DNA of 22,620 nt from Desulfovibrio sp. UBA4079 (GTDB lineage Bacteria; Desulfobacterota; Desulfovibrionia; Desulfovibrionales; Desulfovibrionaceae). A program made the translations under genes and the position numbers. This document shows positions 7,927-15,265 of the stretch, one piece after another (within the stretch, counting starts at the first letter, position 1; every line of letters begins with the position of its first letter). The stretch is taken from contig DFYP01000090.1 in assembly GCA_002382645.1 (NCBI GenBank), positions 3,420 to 26,039 on the forward strand, in the 5' to 3' direction. A model generated the notes under the pieces. That model was not told the origin of the DNA. It saw nothing but the letters and a program-made list of their open reading frames with translations, and did no database searches.

Positions 7927-7933
7927 GGACTCC

Positions 7934-8812
7934 GTGAGCCGCCCTGCAGCCCAGAATCCGATCCTGCTCAGGGCGGCTGCCTCGGAAGAGGCGGCCCACG
8001 CCTATCTCATGGGCCTGTGCCAGCCCGACGGCATCCCTTTCTGTCCGCGCTGCGACAGCCGCAAGATTTACACCCTGGCCGAGGGGCGCATGCGCTGCGG
8101 GACCTGCCGCTACACCTTCCAGGAGTTCACCGGCCGCTGGATCAACAACGGCGGCCTGTCCTGCCTCCAATGGCTCCGGCTGGCCAAAAGCTTCGCCCGG
8201 GAGGCCACGGCCCACGGCATCGCCGCCGAGATCGGCGCCTCCTACAACGCCACCTACAAGGCCCTCACGGCCCTGCGCTACTCCCTGCTGGTCCAGGCCC
8301 TGGACGCCCGGCTCCTGCTCGGCCCGGAGACCGGGCTCGGCGACTACATCCGCGGCCGCAAGCTCACGGGCCAGCCGGGCGCGCGGCGGCCGGGCCGCAT
8401 CCCGGTCTTCGGGCTCATCGAGGAAGGCGGGCTCGTGTTCGTGGACCTTGTGCCGGAAATCCAGGCCGAGACCGTGTTCCACTTCCACGCCAATTTCCAG
8501 CTCAAGATCATCCGCATGAACAACATCATCTACACGGACCGCTACCGCCGCTACCACGCCCTGATCTTCTGCGCCGACGACTCCCTGCCCCTGGACTACG
8601 TGCGCAACAGCGACCGCATCCCCTACGTGGACGCCGGACACCACGCCTTCTGGAACTTCATCCAGCAGCGCATCAAGCGCTACAAGGGCCTCTCGCCCCA
8701 GCGCTTCCCGCTCTATCTCAAGGAACTGGAATTCCGCTACAACCACCGCCACGAAGACCTCTTCCAGCTGTTCCTGGAGTCCCTCTGCACTCTGGTGCCA
8801 GATACGAAGTAA
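7934..8812 (+). CDS. IS1595/ISXO2-type transposase-like protein, probably domesticated
   Basis: This 292-residue protein resembles transposases of the IS1595 (ISXO2) family. Residues 37-58 form a zinc ribbon (CPRC, then CGTC), residues 90-115 look like a helix-turn-helix, and the C-terminal part carries ISXO2-like segments: YTDRYRRYHAL with D202, HAFWNFIQQRIKRY, and LKELEFRYNHR. The first catalytic aspartate, usually in a VDET-like motif, appears as GPET (residues 130-133), so the catalytic triad looks incomplete. The gene starts with GTG at 7934, 7 bases after fdhE, behind GAGG that overlaps the fdhE stop codon. I see no terminal inverted repeats, and there is no room for a left end outside fdhE. 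The likely reading is a transposase-derived DNA-binding protein fixed in the formate dehydrogenase cluster, perhaps a regulator; an active insertion sequence is less likely. Confidence 0.72.
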   Translation: MSRPAAQNPILLRAAASEEAAHAYLMGLCQPDGIPFCPRCDSRKIYTLAEGRMRCGTCRYTFQEFTGRWINNGGLSCLQWLRLAKSFAREATAHGIAAEIGASYNATYKALTALRYSLLVQALDARLLLGPETGLGDYIRGRKLTGQPGARRPGRIPVFGLIEEGGLVFVDLVPEIQAETVFHFHANFQLKIIRMNNIIYTDRYRRYHALIFCADDSLPLDYVRNSDRIPYVDAGHHAFWNFIQQRIKRYKGLSPQRFPLYLKELEFRYNHRHEDLFQLFLESLCTLVPDTK

Positions 8813-8990
8813 GATCGTTTTTCTTGCCTCTTCTCCCCCATGGGTTCAAATAGAATAACCGCGCCATTCATTGGTTGCGACAATACGTGTTAAGGATTGC
8901 AGCGAAGCGCCGGTCACGCGCAGGGACCCCGGGGGGGGCCGCGGGCCGAGGTTGCGCTGCCGTCAGAGCACTTCAACCCTGGAGGAGGAC

Positions 8991-11900
8991 ATGCCAGTCA
9001 CCCGAAGAGAGTTCCTCAAGCTCTCCGCTGCAGCGGCCGCGACCACGGCCTTCGGCGGCCTGGGCCTGGGCTGTGCGGCCAAGAAAAAGGCCGCAGGCCC
9101 CCTGCCCGTGCCAGCCGACCGCATCCAGGCCCTCAAGCCTGAATGGAGCAAGCAGACCACGTCGGTCTGCTGTTACTGCTCCGTGGGCTGCGGGCTCATC
9201 GTCAACACCTCGCTGGCCACGGGCCGGGCCATCAACTCCGAGGGCGATCCGGACCATCCCATCAACCAGGGTGCGCTTTGCGCCAAGGGCTCGGCCATCT
9301 GGCAGATGGCTGAGAACGACAAGCGGCCCAAGACCGTGCTCTGGCGCGCGCCCTATTCCGACAAGTTCGAGCCCAAGCCCTGGGACTGGGCCCTCAAGCG
9401 CATCGCCCGCCTGGTCAAGGACGCCCGCGACAAGGGCTTCGAGACCAAGAACGCCAAGGGCGAGCTGGTCAACCGGGTGAACACTCTGGCCTCCGTGGGT
9501 TCCGCGGCCCTCGACAACGAGGAATGCTGGGCCTATCAGGCCATGCTCAGGAGTCTGGGCCTGGTGTACATCGAGCACCAGGCACGTATCTGACACAGCG
9601 CCACAGTGGCGGCTCTGGCAGAGTCGTTCGGACGCGGCGCGATGACCAATCACTGGATCGACTTCCAGAACAGTGATTGCATTCTCATCATGGGCAGCAA
9701 CGCTGCCGAAAACCATCCCATCTGCTGGAAGTGGGTGACCAAGGCCCAGGAAAAGGGCGCGCTCGTGATCCACGTGGATCCGCGCTTCACCCGCACCTCG
9801 GCCAAGTCGGACATGCATTTCATGCTCCGCTCGGGCTCGGACATCGCCGTGCTCGGCGGCCTGATCAACTACATCGTCAACAACGACCTGATCTTCAAGG
9901 ATTACGTCCTCAACTACACGAACGCCTCCTTCCTGGTCACGGACAAGTTCGCCTTCCAGGACGGCCTGTTCGCCGGGTACGACGGCCAGAAGCGGTCCTA
10001 CGACAAGGCCGCCTGGGCCTTTGAGCTGGACGCGAACGGGGTGCCCAAGAAGGACCCGAGCCTCAAGGACCCGCGTTGCGTCTACCAGCTGCTCAAGAAG
10101 CACTACAGCCGCTACGACCTGAAAAAGGTCGCCGAGATCAGCGGCATGCCCAAGGAAGACCTGGTCAAGTTCTACAAGGCTTACGCCGCCACGGGCAAGC
10201 CGGACAAGGCCGGGACCATCCTCTACGCCATGGGCTGGACCCAGCACACCGTGGGCGTGCAGAACATCCGGGCCATGTCCATGATCCAGCTGCTCCTGGG
10301 CAACATCGGCGTGGCCGGCGGCGGGGTCAACGCCCTGCGCGGCGAGTCCAACGTCCAGGGCTCCACGGACCAGGGCCTGCTGTTCCACATCCTGCCCGGC
10401 TACCTGCCCACCCCGGCCTCGTCCCTGCCGAGCTTGGCGGTGTACAACGAGAAGAACACCCCGGTCTCCAAGGACCCCAAGAGCGCCAACTGGTGGCAGA
10501 ACCGGCCCAAGTACATGGCCAGCTTCCTCAAGTCCATGTGGGAGAACGCCGAGCTGGAGCAGGCCTATTCCTGGATGCCCAAGCTTGATCCGGGCGGGTC
10601 GGGGGCCTACTCCTGGCTGGCGCTGTTCGACAAGATGAGCAAGGGCCAGTTCAAGGGCTTCTTCGCCTGGGGCATGAACCCGGCCTGTTCCGGAGCCAAC
10701 GCCAACAAGACCCGCCAGGCCATGGCCAACCTGGACTGGATGGTCAACGTCAACGTCTTCGAGAACGAGACCGGCTGGTTCTGGCAGGGCCCGGGCATGG
10801 ACCCCAAGACCATCAAGACCGAGGTCTTCTTCCTGCCCTGCGCCGTGTCCCTGGAAAAGGAAGGCTCCATCTCCAACTCCGGCCGCTGGATGCAGTGGCG
10901 CTACCCCGGCCCCAAGCCCTACGCCGAGACCCGGCCGGACGGCGACATCATCGCCCTGCTGTTCAAGGAGATCCAGGCCCTGTACAAGAAGGAGAAGGGC
11001 GCCCTGCCCGAGCCCATCCTCACGGCCACCTGGAACAAGACGAACAAGCACGGCGAGTTCGACGCCCACGCCACCGCCAAGCTGGTCAACGGCACGTTCC
11101 TCAAGGACGTGAAGATCGGCGACAAGGTCTACAAGAAGGGCGAGCAGGTTCCGTCCTTCGCCTCGCTCCAGGCCGACGGGTCCACCACCTCCGGCAACTG
11201 GATCTACTGCGGCTCGTACACGGACAAGAACAAGGCCGCCCTGCGCGACCTGAAGCAGACCCCGGAACAGGCCGCCATCGGCCTCTTCCCCAACTGGTCC
11301 TGGGCCTGGCCCGTGAACCGGCGGATCATCTACAACCGCGCCTCCTGCGATCCCACGGGCAAGCCCTGGAATCCGGCCAAGGCCGTGGTGGCCTGGAACG
11401 CGGCCGAGAAGAAGTGGGTGGGCGACGTGCCGGACGGCGGCTGGGCCCCGGAGGAGAAGTACCCCTTCATCATGACCAAGGAAGGCTTCGGCCAGATCTA
11501 CGGCCCGGGCCTGAACGACGGTCCGTTCCCGGAGTACTACGAGCCCCTGGAATGTCCGGTGGCCTCGCACCCGTTCTCCAGGCAGCTGCACAACCCCACG
11601 GCCATCGCCTTCGAGGGCGAGGACAAGGCGGTCTGCGACCCGCGCTACCCCTTCGTCTGCTCCACCTACCGGGTGACCGAGCACTGGCAGACCGGTGTGC
11701 TCACCCGCTGGCTGCCGTGGCTCATTGAGGCCGAGCCGCAGATGTTCTGCGAGCTCTCGCCCGAACTGGCCAAGCTGCGGGGCATCGGCAATGGCGACAA
11801 GGTCATCGTCTCCAGTCTGCGCGGGCAGCTCTGGGCCGTGGCCATTGTGACCCCGAGGCTCAAGCCGTTCAAGGTCCAGGGCCAGACCCTGCACCAGGTC

Positions 11901-12038
11901 GGCATTCCCTGGCACTACGGGTGGATTCATCCCAAGGACGGCGGCGACGCCGCCAACCTGCTGAGTCCCTCGGTGGGTGACCCCAATACCGGCATCCCGG
12001 AGACCAAGGCTTTCATGGTCAACGTCCGGAAGGCCTAA
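8991..12038 (+). CDS. fdhA: Formate dehydrogenase catalytic subunit alpha, selenocysteine-containing, periplasmic
   Basis: This is the Mo/W bis-MGD subunit that oxidises formate to CO2, or reduces CO2. It is a single frame of 1,015 residues read through an in-frame UGA at 9591-9593, which encodes selenocysteine 201. The flanking residues are ARI before and HSATVAALAESFGRG after, the classical active-site context. The N-terminus has a twin-arginine signal (TRREFLKL, then a hydrophobic stretch), so the enzyme is exported folded to the periplasm. C60, C63, C67 and C97 bind a [4Fe-4S] cluster, followed by K99 for electron transfer. Later segments such as GGGVNALRGESNVQGSTD contact the cofactor. 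The ATG at 8991 follows GGAGGAGG. A longer in-frame start at 8871 is rejected because it would bury the Tat signal. fdhB follows after 11 bases, and no cytochrome b subunit is present, as in soluble SRB enzymes that reduce periplasmic c-type cytochromes. Confidence 0.97.
9600..9619 (+). promoter_or_regulatory. Candidate bacterial SECIS hairpin of fdhA
   Basis: Starting seven bases after the UGA codon, GCCACAG (9600-9606) can pair with CTCTGGC (9613-9619), with one C-C mismatch and a six-base loop TGGCGG. Bacterial SECIS elements lie inside the reading frame just after the UGA and recruit SelB with selenocysteyl-tRNA. The exact fold was drawn by hand; alternative pairings exist. Confidence 0.5.
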
Positions 12039-12049
12039 GGAGGTCGCAA

Positions 12050-12775
12050 ATGAACGGCAAGAGCTTCTTCGTCGATCTGAGCAGATGCACGGCCTGCAGG
12101 GGCTGTCAGGTTTCCTGCAAGCAGTGGAAGAAACTGCCCGCGGAAAAGACCGTGAACACCGGTTCGCACCAGAATCCCGCGGACCTCTCCTTCGTGACCC
12201 TCAAGGTGGTCCGTTTCCAGGAGCGGGTGGACAAGGGCAAGGTGCGCTGGTTCTTCATGCCGGACCAGTGCCGGCACTGTGTGGAGGCGCCCTGCAAAAT
12301 GGCTTCCGGCGTGGAGGGCTCCATCCTCCACGATGAGAAGACCGGCGCCGTGGTCTATACGGACCTCACCGCCCAGGAGGACTTCGAGATCATCCGCGGG
12401 GCCTGTCCCTACGACATCCCGCGCCAGGATCCCGTGACCAAGCGCATCTCCAAGTGTGACATGTGCAACGACCGGGTCACCGCCGGCATGCTGCCGGCCT
12501 GCGTCAAGACCTGCCCCACCGGCGCCATGAACTTCGGCGACCGGGATGCGATGCTGGCCATGGCCCAGAACCGGCTGGCCGAGGTGAAGAAGAAGTGGCC
12601 CAAGGCCCAGCTGGTGAATCCCGACGACGTGCGGGTCATCTTCCTGGCCGTCGAGGACCCGGCCTTCTACGCCAAGAACCTCCTGGCCCAGGCTCCTGAA
12701 ACCAGACGGTTCGCCAGCCGGCGCGACCTGCTGGTCCAGCTCCTGCGGCCGGTGAAAAGCATGACCTCCGTTTAG
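12050..12775 (+). CDS. fdhB: Formate dehydrogenase iron-sulfur subunit beta
   Basis: This 241-residue electron-transfer subunit carries electrons from the alpha subunit to external acceptors. Ferredoxin-type cysteine groups are clear: CTACRGCQVSC near residues 13-23, CRHCVEAPC near 76-84, ACPYDIP, and CDMCNDRV followed by ACVKTCPTGA. The number of cysteines fits three [4Fe-4S] clusters, as in the small subunit of known Desulfovibrio enzymes. There is no signal peptide and no C-terminal membrane helix, so it probably leaves the cell together with the Tat-exported alpha subunit and the complex is soluble or peripheral. The ATG at 12050 follows AAGGAGG. The gene is directly downstream of fdhA and ends before a strong terminator. 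Confidence 0.95.
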   Translation: MNGKSFFVDLSRCTACRGCQVSCKQWKKLPAEKTVNTGSHQNPADLSFVTLKVVRFQERVDKGKVRWFFMPDQCRHCVEAPCKMASGVEGSILHDEKTGAVVYTDLTAQEDFEIIRGACPYDIPRQDPVTKRISKCDMCNDRVTAGMLPACVKTCPTGAMNFGDRDAMLAMAQNRLAEVKKKWPKAQLVNPDDVRVIFLAVEDPAFYAKNLLAQAPETRRFASRRDLLVQLLRPVKSMTSV

Positions 12776-12798
12776 GGCGCCCAAGGGCCCTTTGAGAC

Positions 12799-12840
12799 GA
12801 GGCCGCCGGGGATACCCTGCCCCCGGCGGCCTCATTTTTT
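12799..12840 (+). terminator. Rho-independent terminator of the fdh cluster
   Basis: A 13-bp perfect G+C stem (12799-12811 with 12821-12833) and a nine-base loop are followed by CATTTTTT. It lies 23 bases after the fdhB stop. Six T residues occur only on the + side, so it should act mainly on the fdh transcript; the converging operon on the other strand ends at 12848. Confidence 0.93.
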
Positions 12841-12847
12841 CGCCCGG

Positions 12848-13318
12848 CTAGCGCCCGGATTCCTGGAGCAGGCCGCGGATCGTTTCTTCGAGCAGTTTCT
12901 CGTTCTTGGCCCCGGGCAGGCGCTCGGCCTCCTTGCCGTTGCGCAGGATGAACAGCAGCGGAATGCTCGTGAGGCTGTAGTCGTCGATGGCGCGCTCCCC
13001 GGCCCAGTACACCGGAAAAGTCACGCCCGTCTGGCCCAGGAGCTCCTGCATGGCCCCGGGCTCCAGGTCCACGCTGACCCCGCAAAGGTCCAGGCCGCGG
13101 TCCTTGTGGCGCTGCCAGAGACGCTCCAGCAGGGGCAGCTCCTGGCGGCAGGGCGCGCACCAGGAGGCCATGAAAAAGACCATGCGGCCAGGCACGGGCT
13201 CGGTGAGCAGCGCGGCCAGACCGGCCCGGTCCAAGGGCCGCAGGGGATTCCTGGCCCCGGCCTGGGCCGGGGCCGCCAGGGCGCAGAGCAGAAGGAGGCC
13301 GAGGAGGACGCGCCTCAT
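12848..13318 (-). CDS. Exported thioredoxin-like protein (TlpA type), CAPC active site
   Basis: This 156-residue protein has a signal peptide (MRRVLLGLLLLCALAAPAQA) and a thioredoxin fold with the active site WCAPC (C54, C57) in MASWCAPCRQELP. The cis-proline is P120 in SIPLLF. Proteins of this kind reduce disulfides in envelope proteins, and need an electron donor in the membrane. C79 is an additional cysteine. The ATG at 13318 overlaps the stop of the upstream peroxiredoxin gene as ATGA, which implies translational coupling. A longer frame reaching 13630 is a shadow through the peroxiredoxin gene. It is the last gene of the ten-gene operon and may serve as reductant for the peroxiredoxin encoded just before it; that pairing is inferred from position. 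Confidence 0.88.
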   Translation of the reverse strand: MRRVLLGLLLLCALAAPAQAGARNPLRPLDRAGLAALLTEPVPGRMVFFMASWCAPCRQELPLLERLWQRHKDRGLDLCGVSVDLEPGAMQELLGQTGVTFPVYWAGERAIDDYSLTSIPLLFILRNGKEAERLPGAKNEKLLEETIRGLLQESGR

Positions 13319-13890
13319 TGAAGCTGGTCTAGGGCGCGCATGAGTGCGCCCAGCTCGGGCCGCGTGTTGATGTCGTGCACGTCGATGAAGCGGATGACGC
13401 CCTGCCGGTCGATGACAAAGAGCGCCCGCTCGGCCATGCCGTCCTTGCGCAGGATCCCGTAGGACGCGGCCACCGCGCCGTGGGGCCAGAAGTCCGAGAG
13501 CACCGGGAACCACAGGCCGCCCATCTCCTGGACCCAGGCGTGCTGGGACGGCCGGTTGTCGGTGGTGATGCCCAGGAGCACGGCCCCGCGTTCCTCGAAC
13601 AGCGGGCGGGCCAGATTGTAGCCCGGCCACTGGTCCGAGCAGACCGGGGTGAAGGCCGCGGGCACGAAGGACAGGACCACGTTCTTCTTGCCCCGGAAGT
13701 CCGAGAGCCGGACCACCTCCCCCTTCAGGGAGCGCAGGCTGAAGTCCGGGGCCTTGTCGCCCACGCGCAGCAGCTGGACGCTGTCCCGGGGCTTGAGCTG
13801 CCCGGGCTCGTAGACGCTCCCGGCCGGGAGCTGGGCCCAGGCCGAACCGGCCAGGGCCAGGATCAGGACGAAACCTGTGAGCAGTTTCAT
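13315..13890 (-). CDS. Exported peroxiredoxin (AhpC/TSA family), one-cysteine type
   Basis: This 191-residue protein has a cleavable signal peptide (MKLLTGFVLILALAGSAWAQ) and an AhpC/TSA domain beginning around VGDKAPDFSL. The peroxidatic cysteine is C84 in the motif PAAFTPVCSDQ, which matches the family PxxxTxxC. No second cysteine is present, so it cannot form an internal disulfide and must be recycled by an external thiol partner. The family reduces hydrogen peroxide and organic hydroperoxides; an exported version would protect the periplasm. GAGG lies 8 bases before the ATG, overlapping the stop of the preceding thioredoxin-like gene. The next gene, a CAPC thioredoxin-like protein, overlaps its stop codon and is the obvious candidate reductant. 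Confidence 0.88.
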   Translation of the reverse strand: MKLLTGFVLILALAGSAWAQLPAGSVYEPGQLKPRDSVQLLRVGDKAPDFSLRSLKGEVVRLSDFRGKKNVVLSFVPAAFTPVCSDQWPGYNLARPLFEERGAVLLGITTDNRPSQHAWVQEMGGLWFPVLSDFWPHGAVAASYGILRKDGMAERALFVIDRQGVIRFIDVHDINTRPELGALMRALDQLQ

Positions 13891-13900
13891 GGGTGTTGCC

Positions 13901-14461
13901 TCATTTTTCGATCCGGCCCGCGCGCACCAGGCGCTGGAGAAAGGCCTGGGTGTCCCCGAAGCCGCCGATGAGGGAGTCCAGGATCGGCAGGCCCTGGCCC
14001 CCGCCCGGCAGCTTGAGGAACAGGAAGCAGGGCGTGCCCACCTGGCCCACGGCCTTGTGGATGAGGAAGTCCGGGTCCGCGAACAGCGGGAAGGGCACCT
14101 TGTACTGCTTGCGGAAGACCTCCACCTCGAAGACCGAGTTGCCCGCGCCCAGGCCCAGGAACAGGATGCGCCCGGCGTAGGGCGAGGCGGCCACGGCCTG
14201 GTACAGCTCGTTCACCCGGGCGGCCTCCCGCTGGCAGTGCGGGCAGTACATGCTGAAGACCTCCAGCAGGAGGTACTCGCCCTTGATCTCGGAGAGCCGG
14301 AAGCTGGCGGCGTCCTTGGGCACGCCCAGGTAGTCCGCCTGCTCCCGGGTCAGGGGCCCGGGCAGTTCCAGGTCGGTGAGCAGTCCGGAGGGCGCGGACT
14401 GGGCCCAGGCCGGAACAGCGGCCAGCATGAGGAACATCCACAAGGCGAGCGCGCGAAACAT
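13901..14461 (-). CDS. Exported thioredoxin-fold protein, CPHC active site
   Basis: This 186-residue protein has a signal peptide (MFRALALWMFLMLAAVPAWA) and a thioredoxin fold with CPHC (C73, C76) in FSMYCPHCQRE. The cis-proline P144 is followed directly by a third cysteine, C145, in VGTPCFLF, which is unusual. CPHC is the dipeptide pattern of oxidising DsbA proteins, but the rest looks more like TlpA or peroxiredoxin relatives, so its direction of action is open. It is clearly related to the CAFC protein encoded at 16983-17543. I chose the ATG at 14461 because GGAG lies 5 bases upstream; a GTG at 14467 that overlaps the preceding stop is possible. It is the eighth gene of the operon. Confidence 0.82.
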   Translation of the reverse strand: MFRALALWMFLMLAAVPAWAQSAPSGLLTDLELPGPLTREQADYLGVPKDAASFRLSEIKGEYLLLEVFSMYCPHCQREAARVNELYQAVAASPYAGRILFLGLGAGNSVFEVEVFRKQYKVPFPLFADPDFLIHKAVGQVGTPCFLFLKLPGGGQGLPILDSLIGGFGDTQAFLQRLVRAGRIEK

Positions 14462-14463
14462 TG

Positions 14464-14796
14464 TCACTCCATTCCGGTTTTCCAGAACACCAGTCTCCCG
14501 GAGCCGGGCAGATCCATCTCCAGCTGGCCCTGGGGCGAGAGCTTGGCCCGCACCACGCCGCCGTCCCGGGTGTGCAGGAGGATCTCCCCGCTCCGGCCCG
14601 AGGAACTCCAGCGCACGGGGGCGTCCTCGGTCCCGAAGGAGAGGTTGCCGCGGCCGTCAGCCTTCAGAACCAGAACCACAGCAGTGCCCGCCTCCTGGCT
14701 CCTCGAGGCCACGTACTTTCCAGGCAGGGCCGGATCGCGGGCGCAGGACGCGAGCAGCAGGCTGAGCAGCAACACCAGGACGCACACTCCGCGCAT
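14464..14796 (-). CDS. Small lipoprotein of unknown function
   Basis: This 110-residue protein begins with a lipoprotein signal peptide (MRGVCVLVLLLSLLLASC; lipobox LASC with C18 as the lipidated residue). The mature part of about 90 residues is predicted to be mainly beta strands, with alternating Gly, Ser and charged residues (AVVLVLKADGRGNLSFG), and contains no further cysteine. I do not recognise a family. The ATG at 14796 has AAGGAGAG at ideal distance and lies one base after the MauE-like gene, so a longer frame to 14889 is rejected. Its place between a MauE-like membrane protein and a thioredoxin-fold protein suggests a structural or partner role in the same envelope complex, but this is only context. 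Confidence 0.7.
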   Translation of the reverse strand: MRGVCVLVLLLSLLLASCARDPALPGKYVASRSQEAGTAVVLVLKADGRGNLSFGTEDAPVRWSSSGRSGEILLHTRDGGVVRAKLSPQGQLEMDLPGSGRLVFWKTGME

Positions 14797-14797
14797 C

Positions 14798-15265
14798 TCA
14801 GCTCTCCTTGACCCGCACCAGGAAATTCCGTTCCAATTGGAATTTCCGGTCATAGGCATACACATAAGTCCCCATGCCCAGCCAGACAAGGTCCCGCAAC
14901 AGAGCGGTCCAGCCCATGGCCGGGTCCAGGGTGCTGAAGCAGCCGCAGCCGATGGGAATGTCCCGGAACAGGGTGACCGCGATGGCCAGGCTGAACACGG
15001 CCAGCAGGAAGTTGATCACCAGGGCCGCGGCCTTGACCCGCAGGCCGGCGACCAGAAGCAGCCCGGCCACCAGTTCCAGCCAGGGCAAGACCACGGCCAT
15101 GGGGTTGACCAGCAGTTCGGGCACGATCTGGTAGGAGGCCACGGTCTCGGCGAATTCCGCGGCGAAATTGATCTTGTAGATGCTGGCGTAGACGAACACG
15201 CCGCCCAGGTAGAGCCGCATGGCCAGGGCGGCCCAGGGATTGGCCAGCAGCCCCAGGCGGCTCAC
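14798..15265 (-). CDS. MauE/DoxX-like membrane protein with CGC motif
   Basis: This 155-residue protein has four predicted membrane helices (about residues 12-31, 55-75, 79-100 and 116-137) and resembles the MauE/DoxX families. The loop before the last helix contains IGCGCFS with C107 and C109, a pattern seen in MauE proteins. In methylamine utilisation, MauE works with the thioredoxin-like MauD in maturing disulfide-rich methylamine dehydrogenase. A similar membrane electron-relay role for the exported thioredoxin-fold proteins of this operon is a reasonable inference, given that no DsbD or CcdA is present in the window. The GTG start at 15265 overlaps the stop of the upstream gene as GTGA. 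Confidence 0.8.
   Translation of the reverse strand: MSRLGLLANPWAALAMRLYLGGVFVYASIYKINFAAEFAETVASYQIVPELLVNPMAVVLPWLELVAGLLLVAGLRVKAAALVINFLLAVFSLAIAVTLFRDIPIGCGCFSTLDPAMGWTALLRDLVWLGMGTYVYAYDRKFQLERNFLVRVKES

Noticed and set aside
8871..8990. An in-frame upstream extension of fdhA, including an APVTRRD segment that resembles the real MPVTRRE start.
   Set aside because: The Tat signal and the GGAGGAGG ribosome site fix the start at 8991. The 17-base partial repeat (8910-8926 against 8994-9010) matches at only 13 positions and is probably chance.
8973..11930. A 985-residue open frame on the - strand opposite fdhA.
   Set aside because: Composition is His/Gly/Leu rich without motifs; fdhA on the + strand has a clear family match through the selenocysteine codon.
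12799..12840. Bidirectional use of the terminator between fdhB and the converging operon.
   Set aside because: The stem is symmetric, but on the - strand the sequence after the stem (GTCTCAAAGGG) has no T-run, so intrinsic termination of the right-hand operon is not supported.
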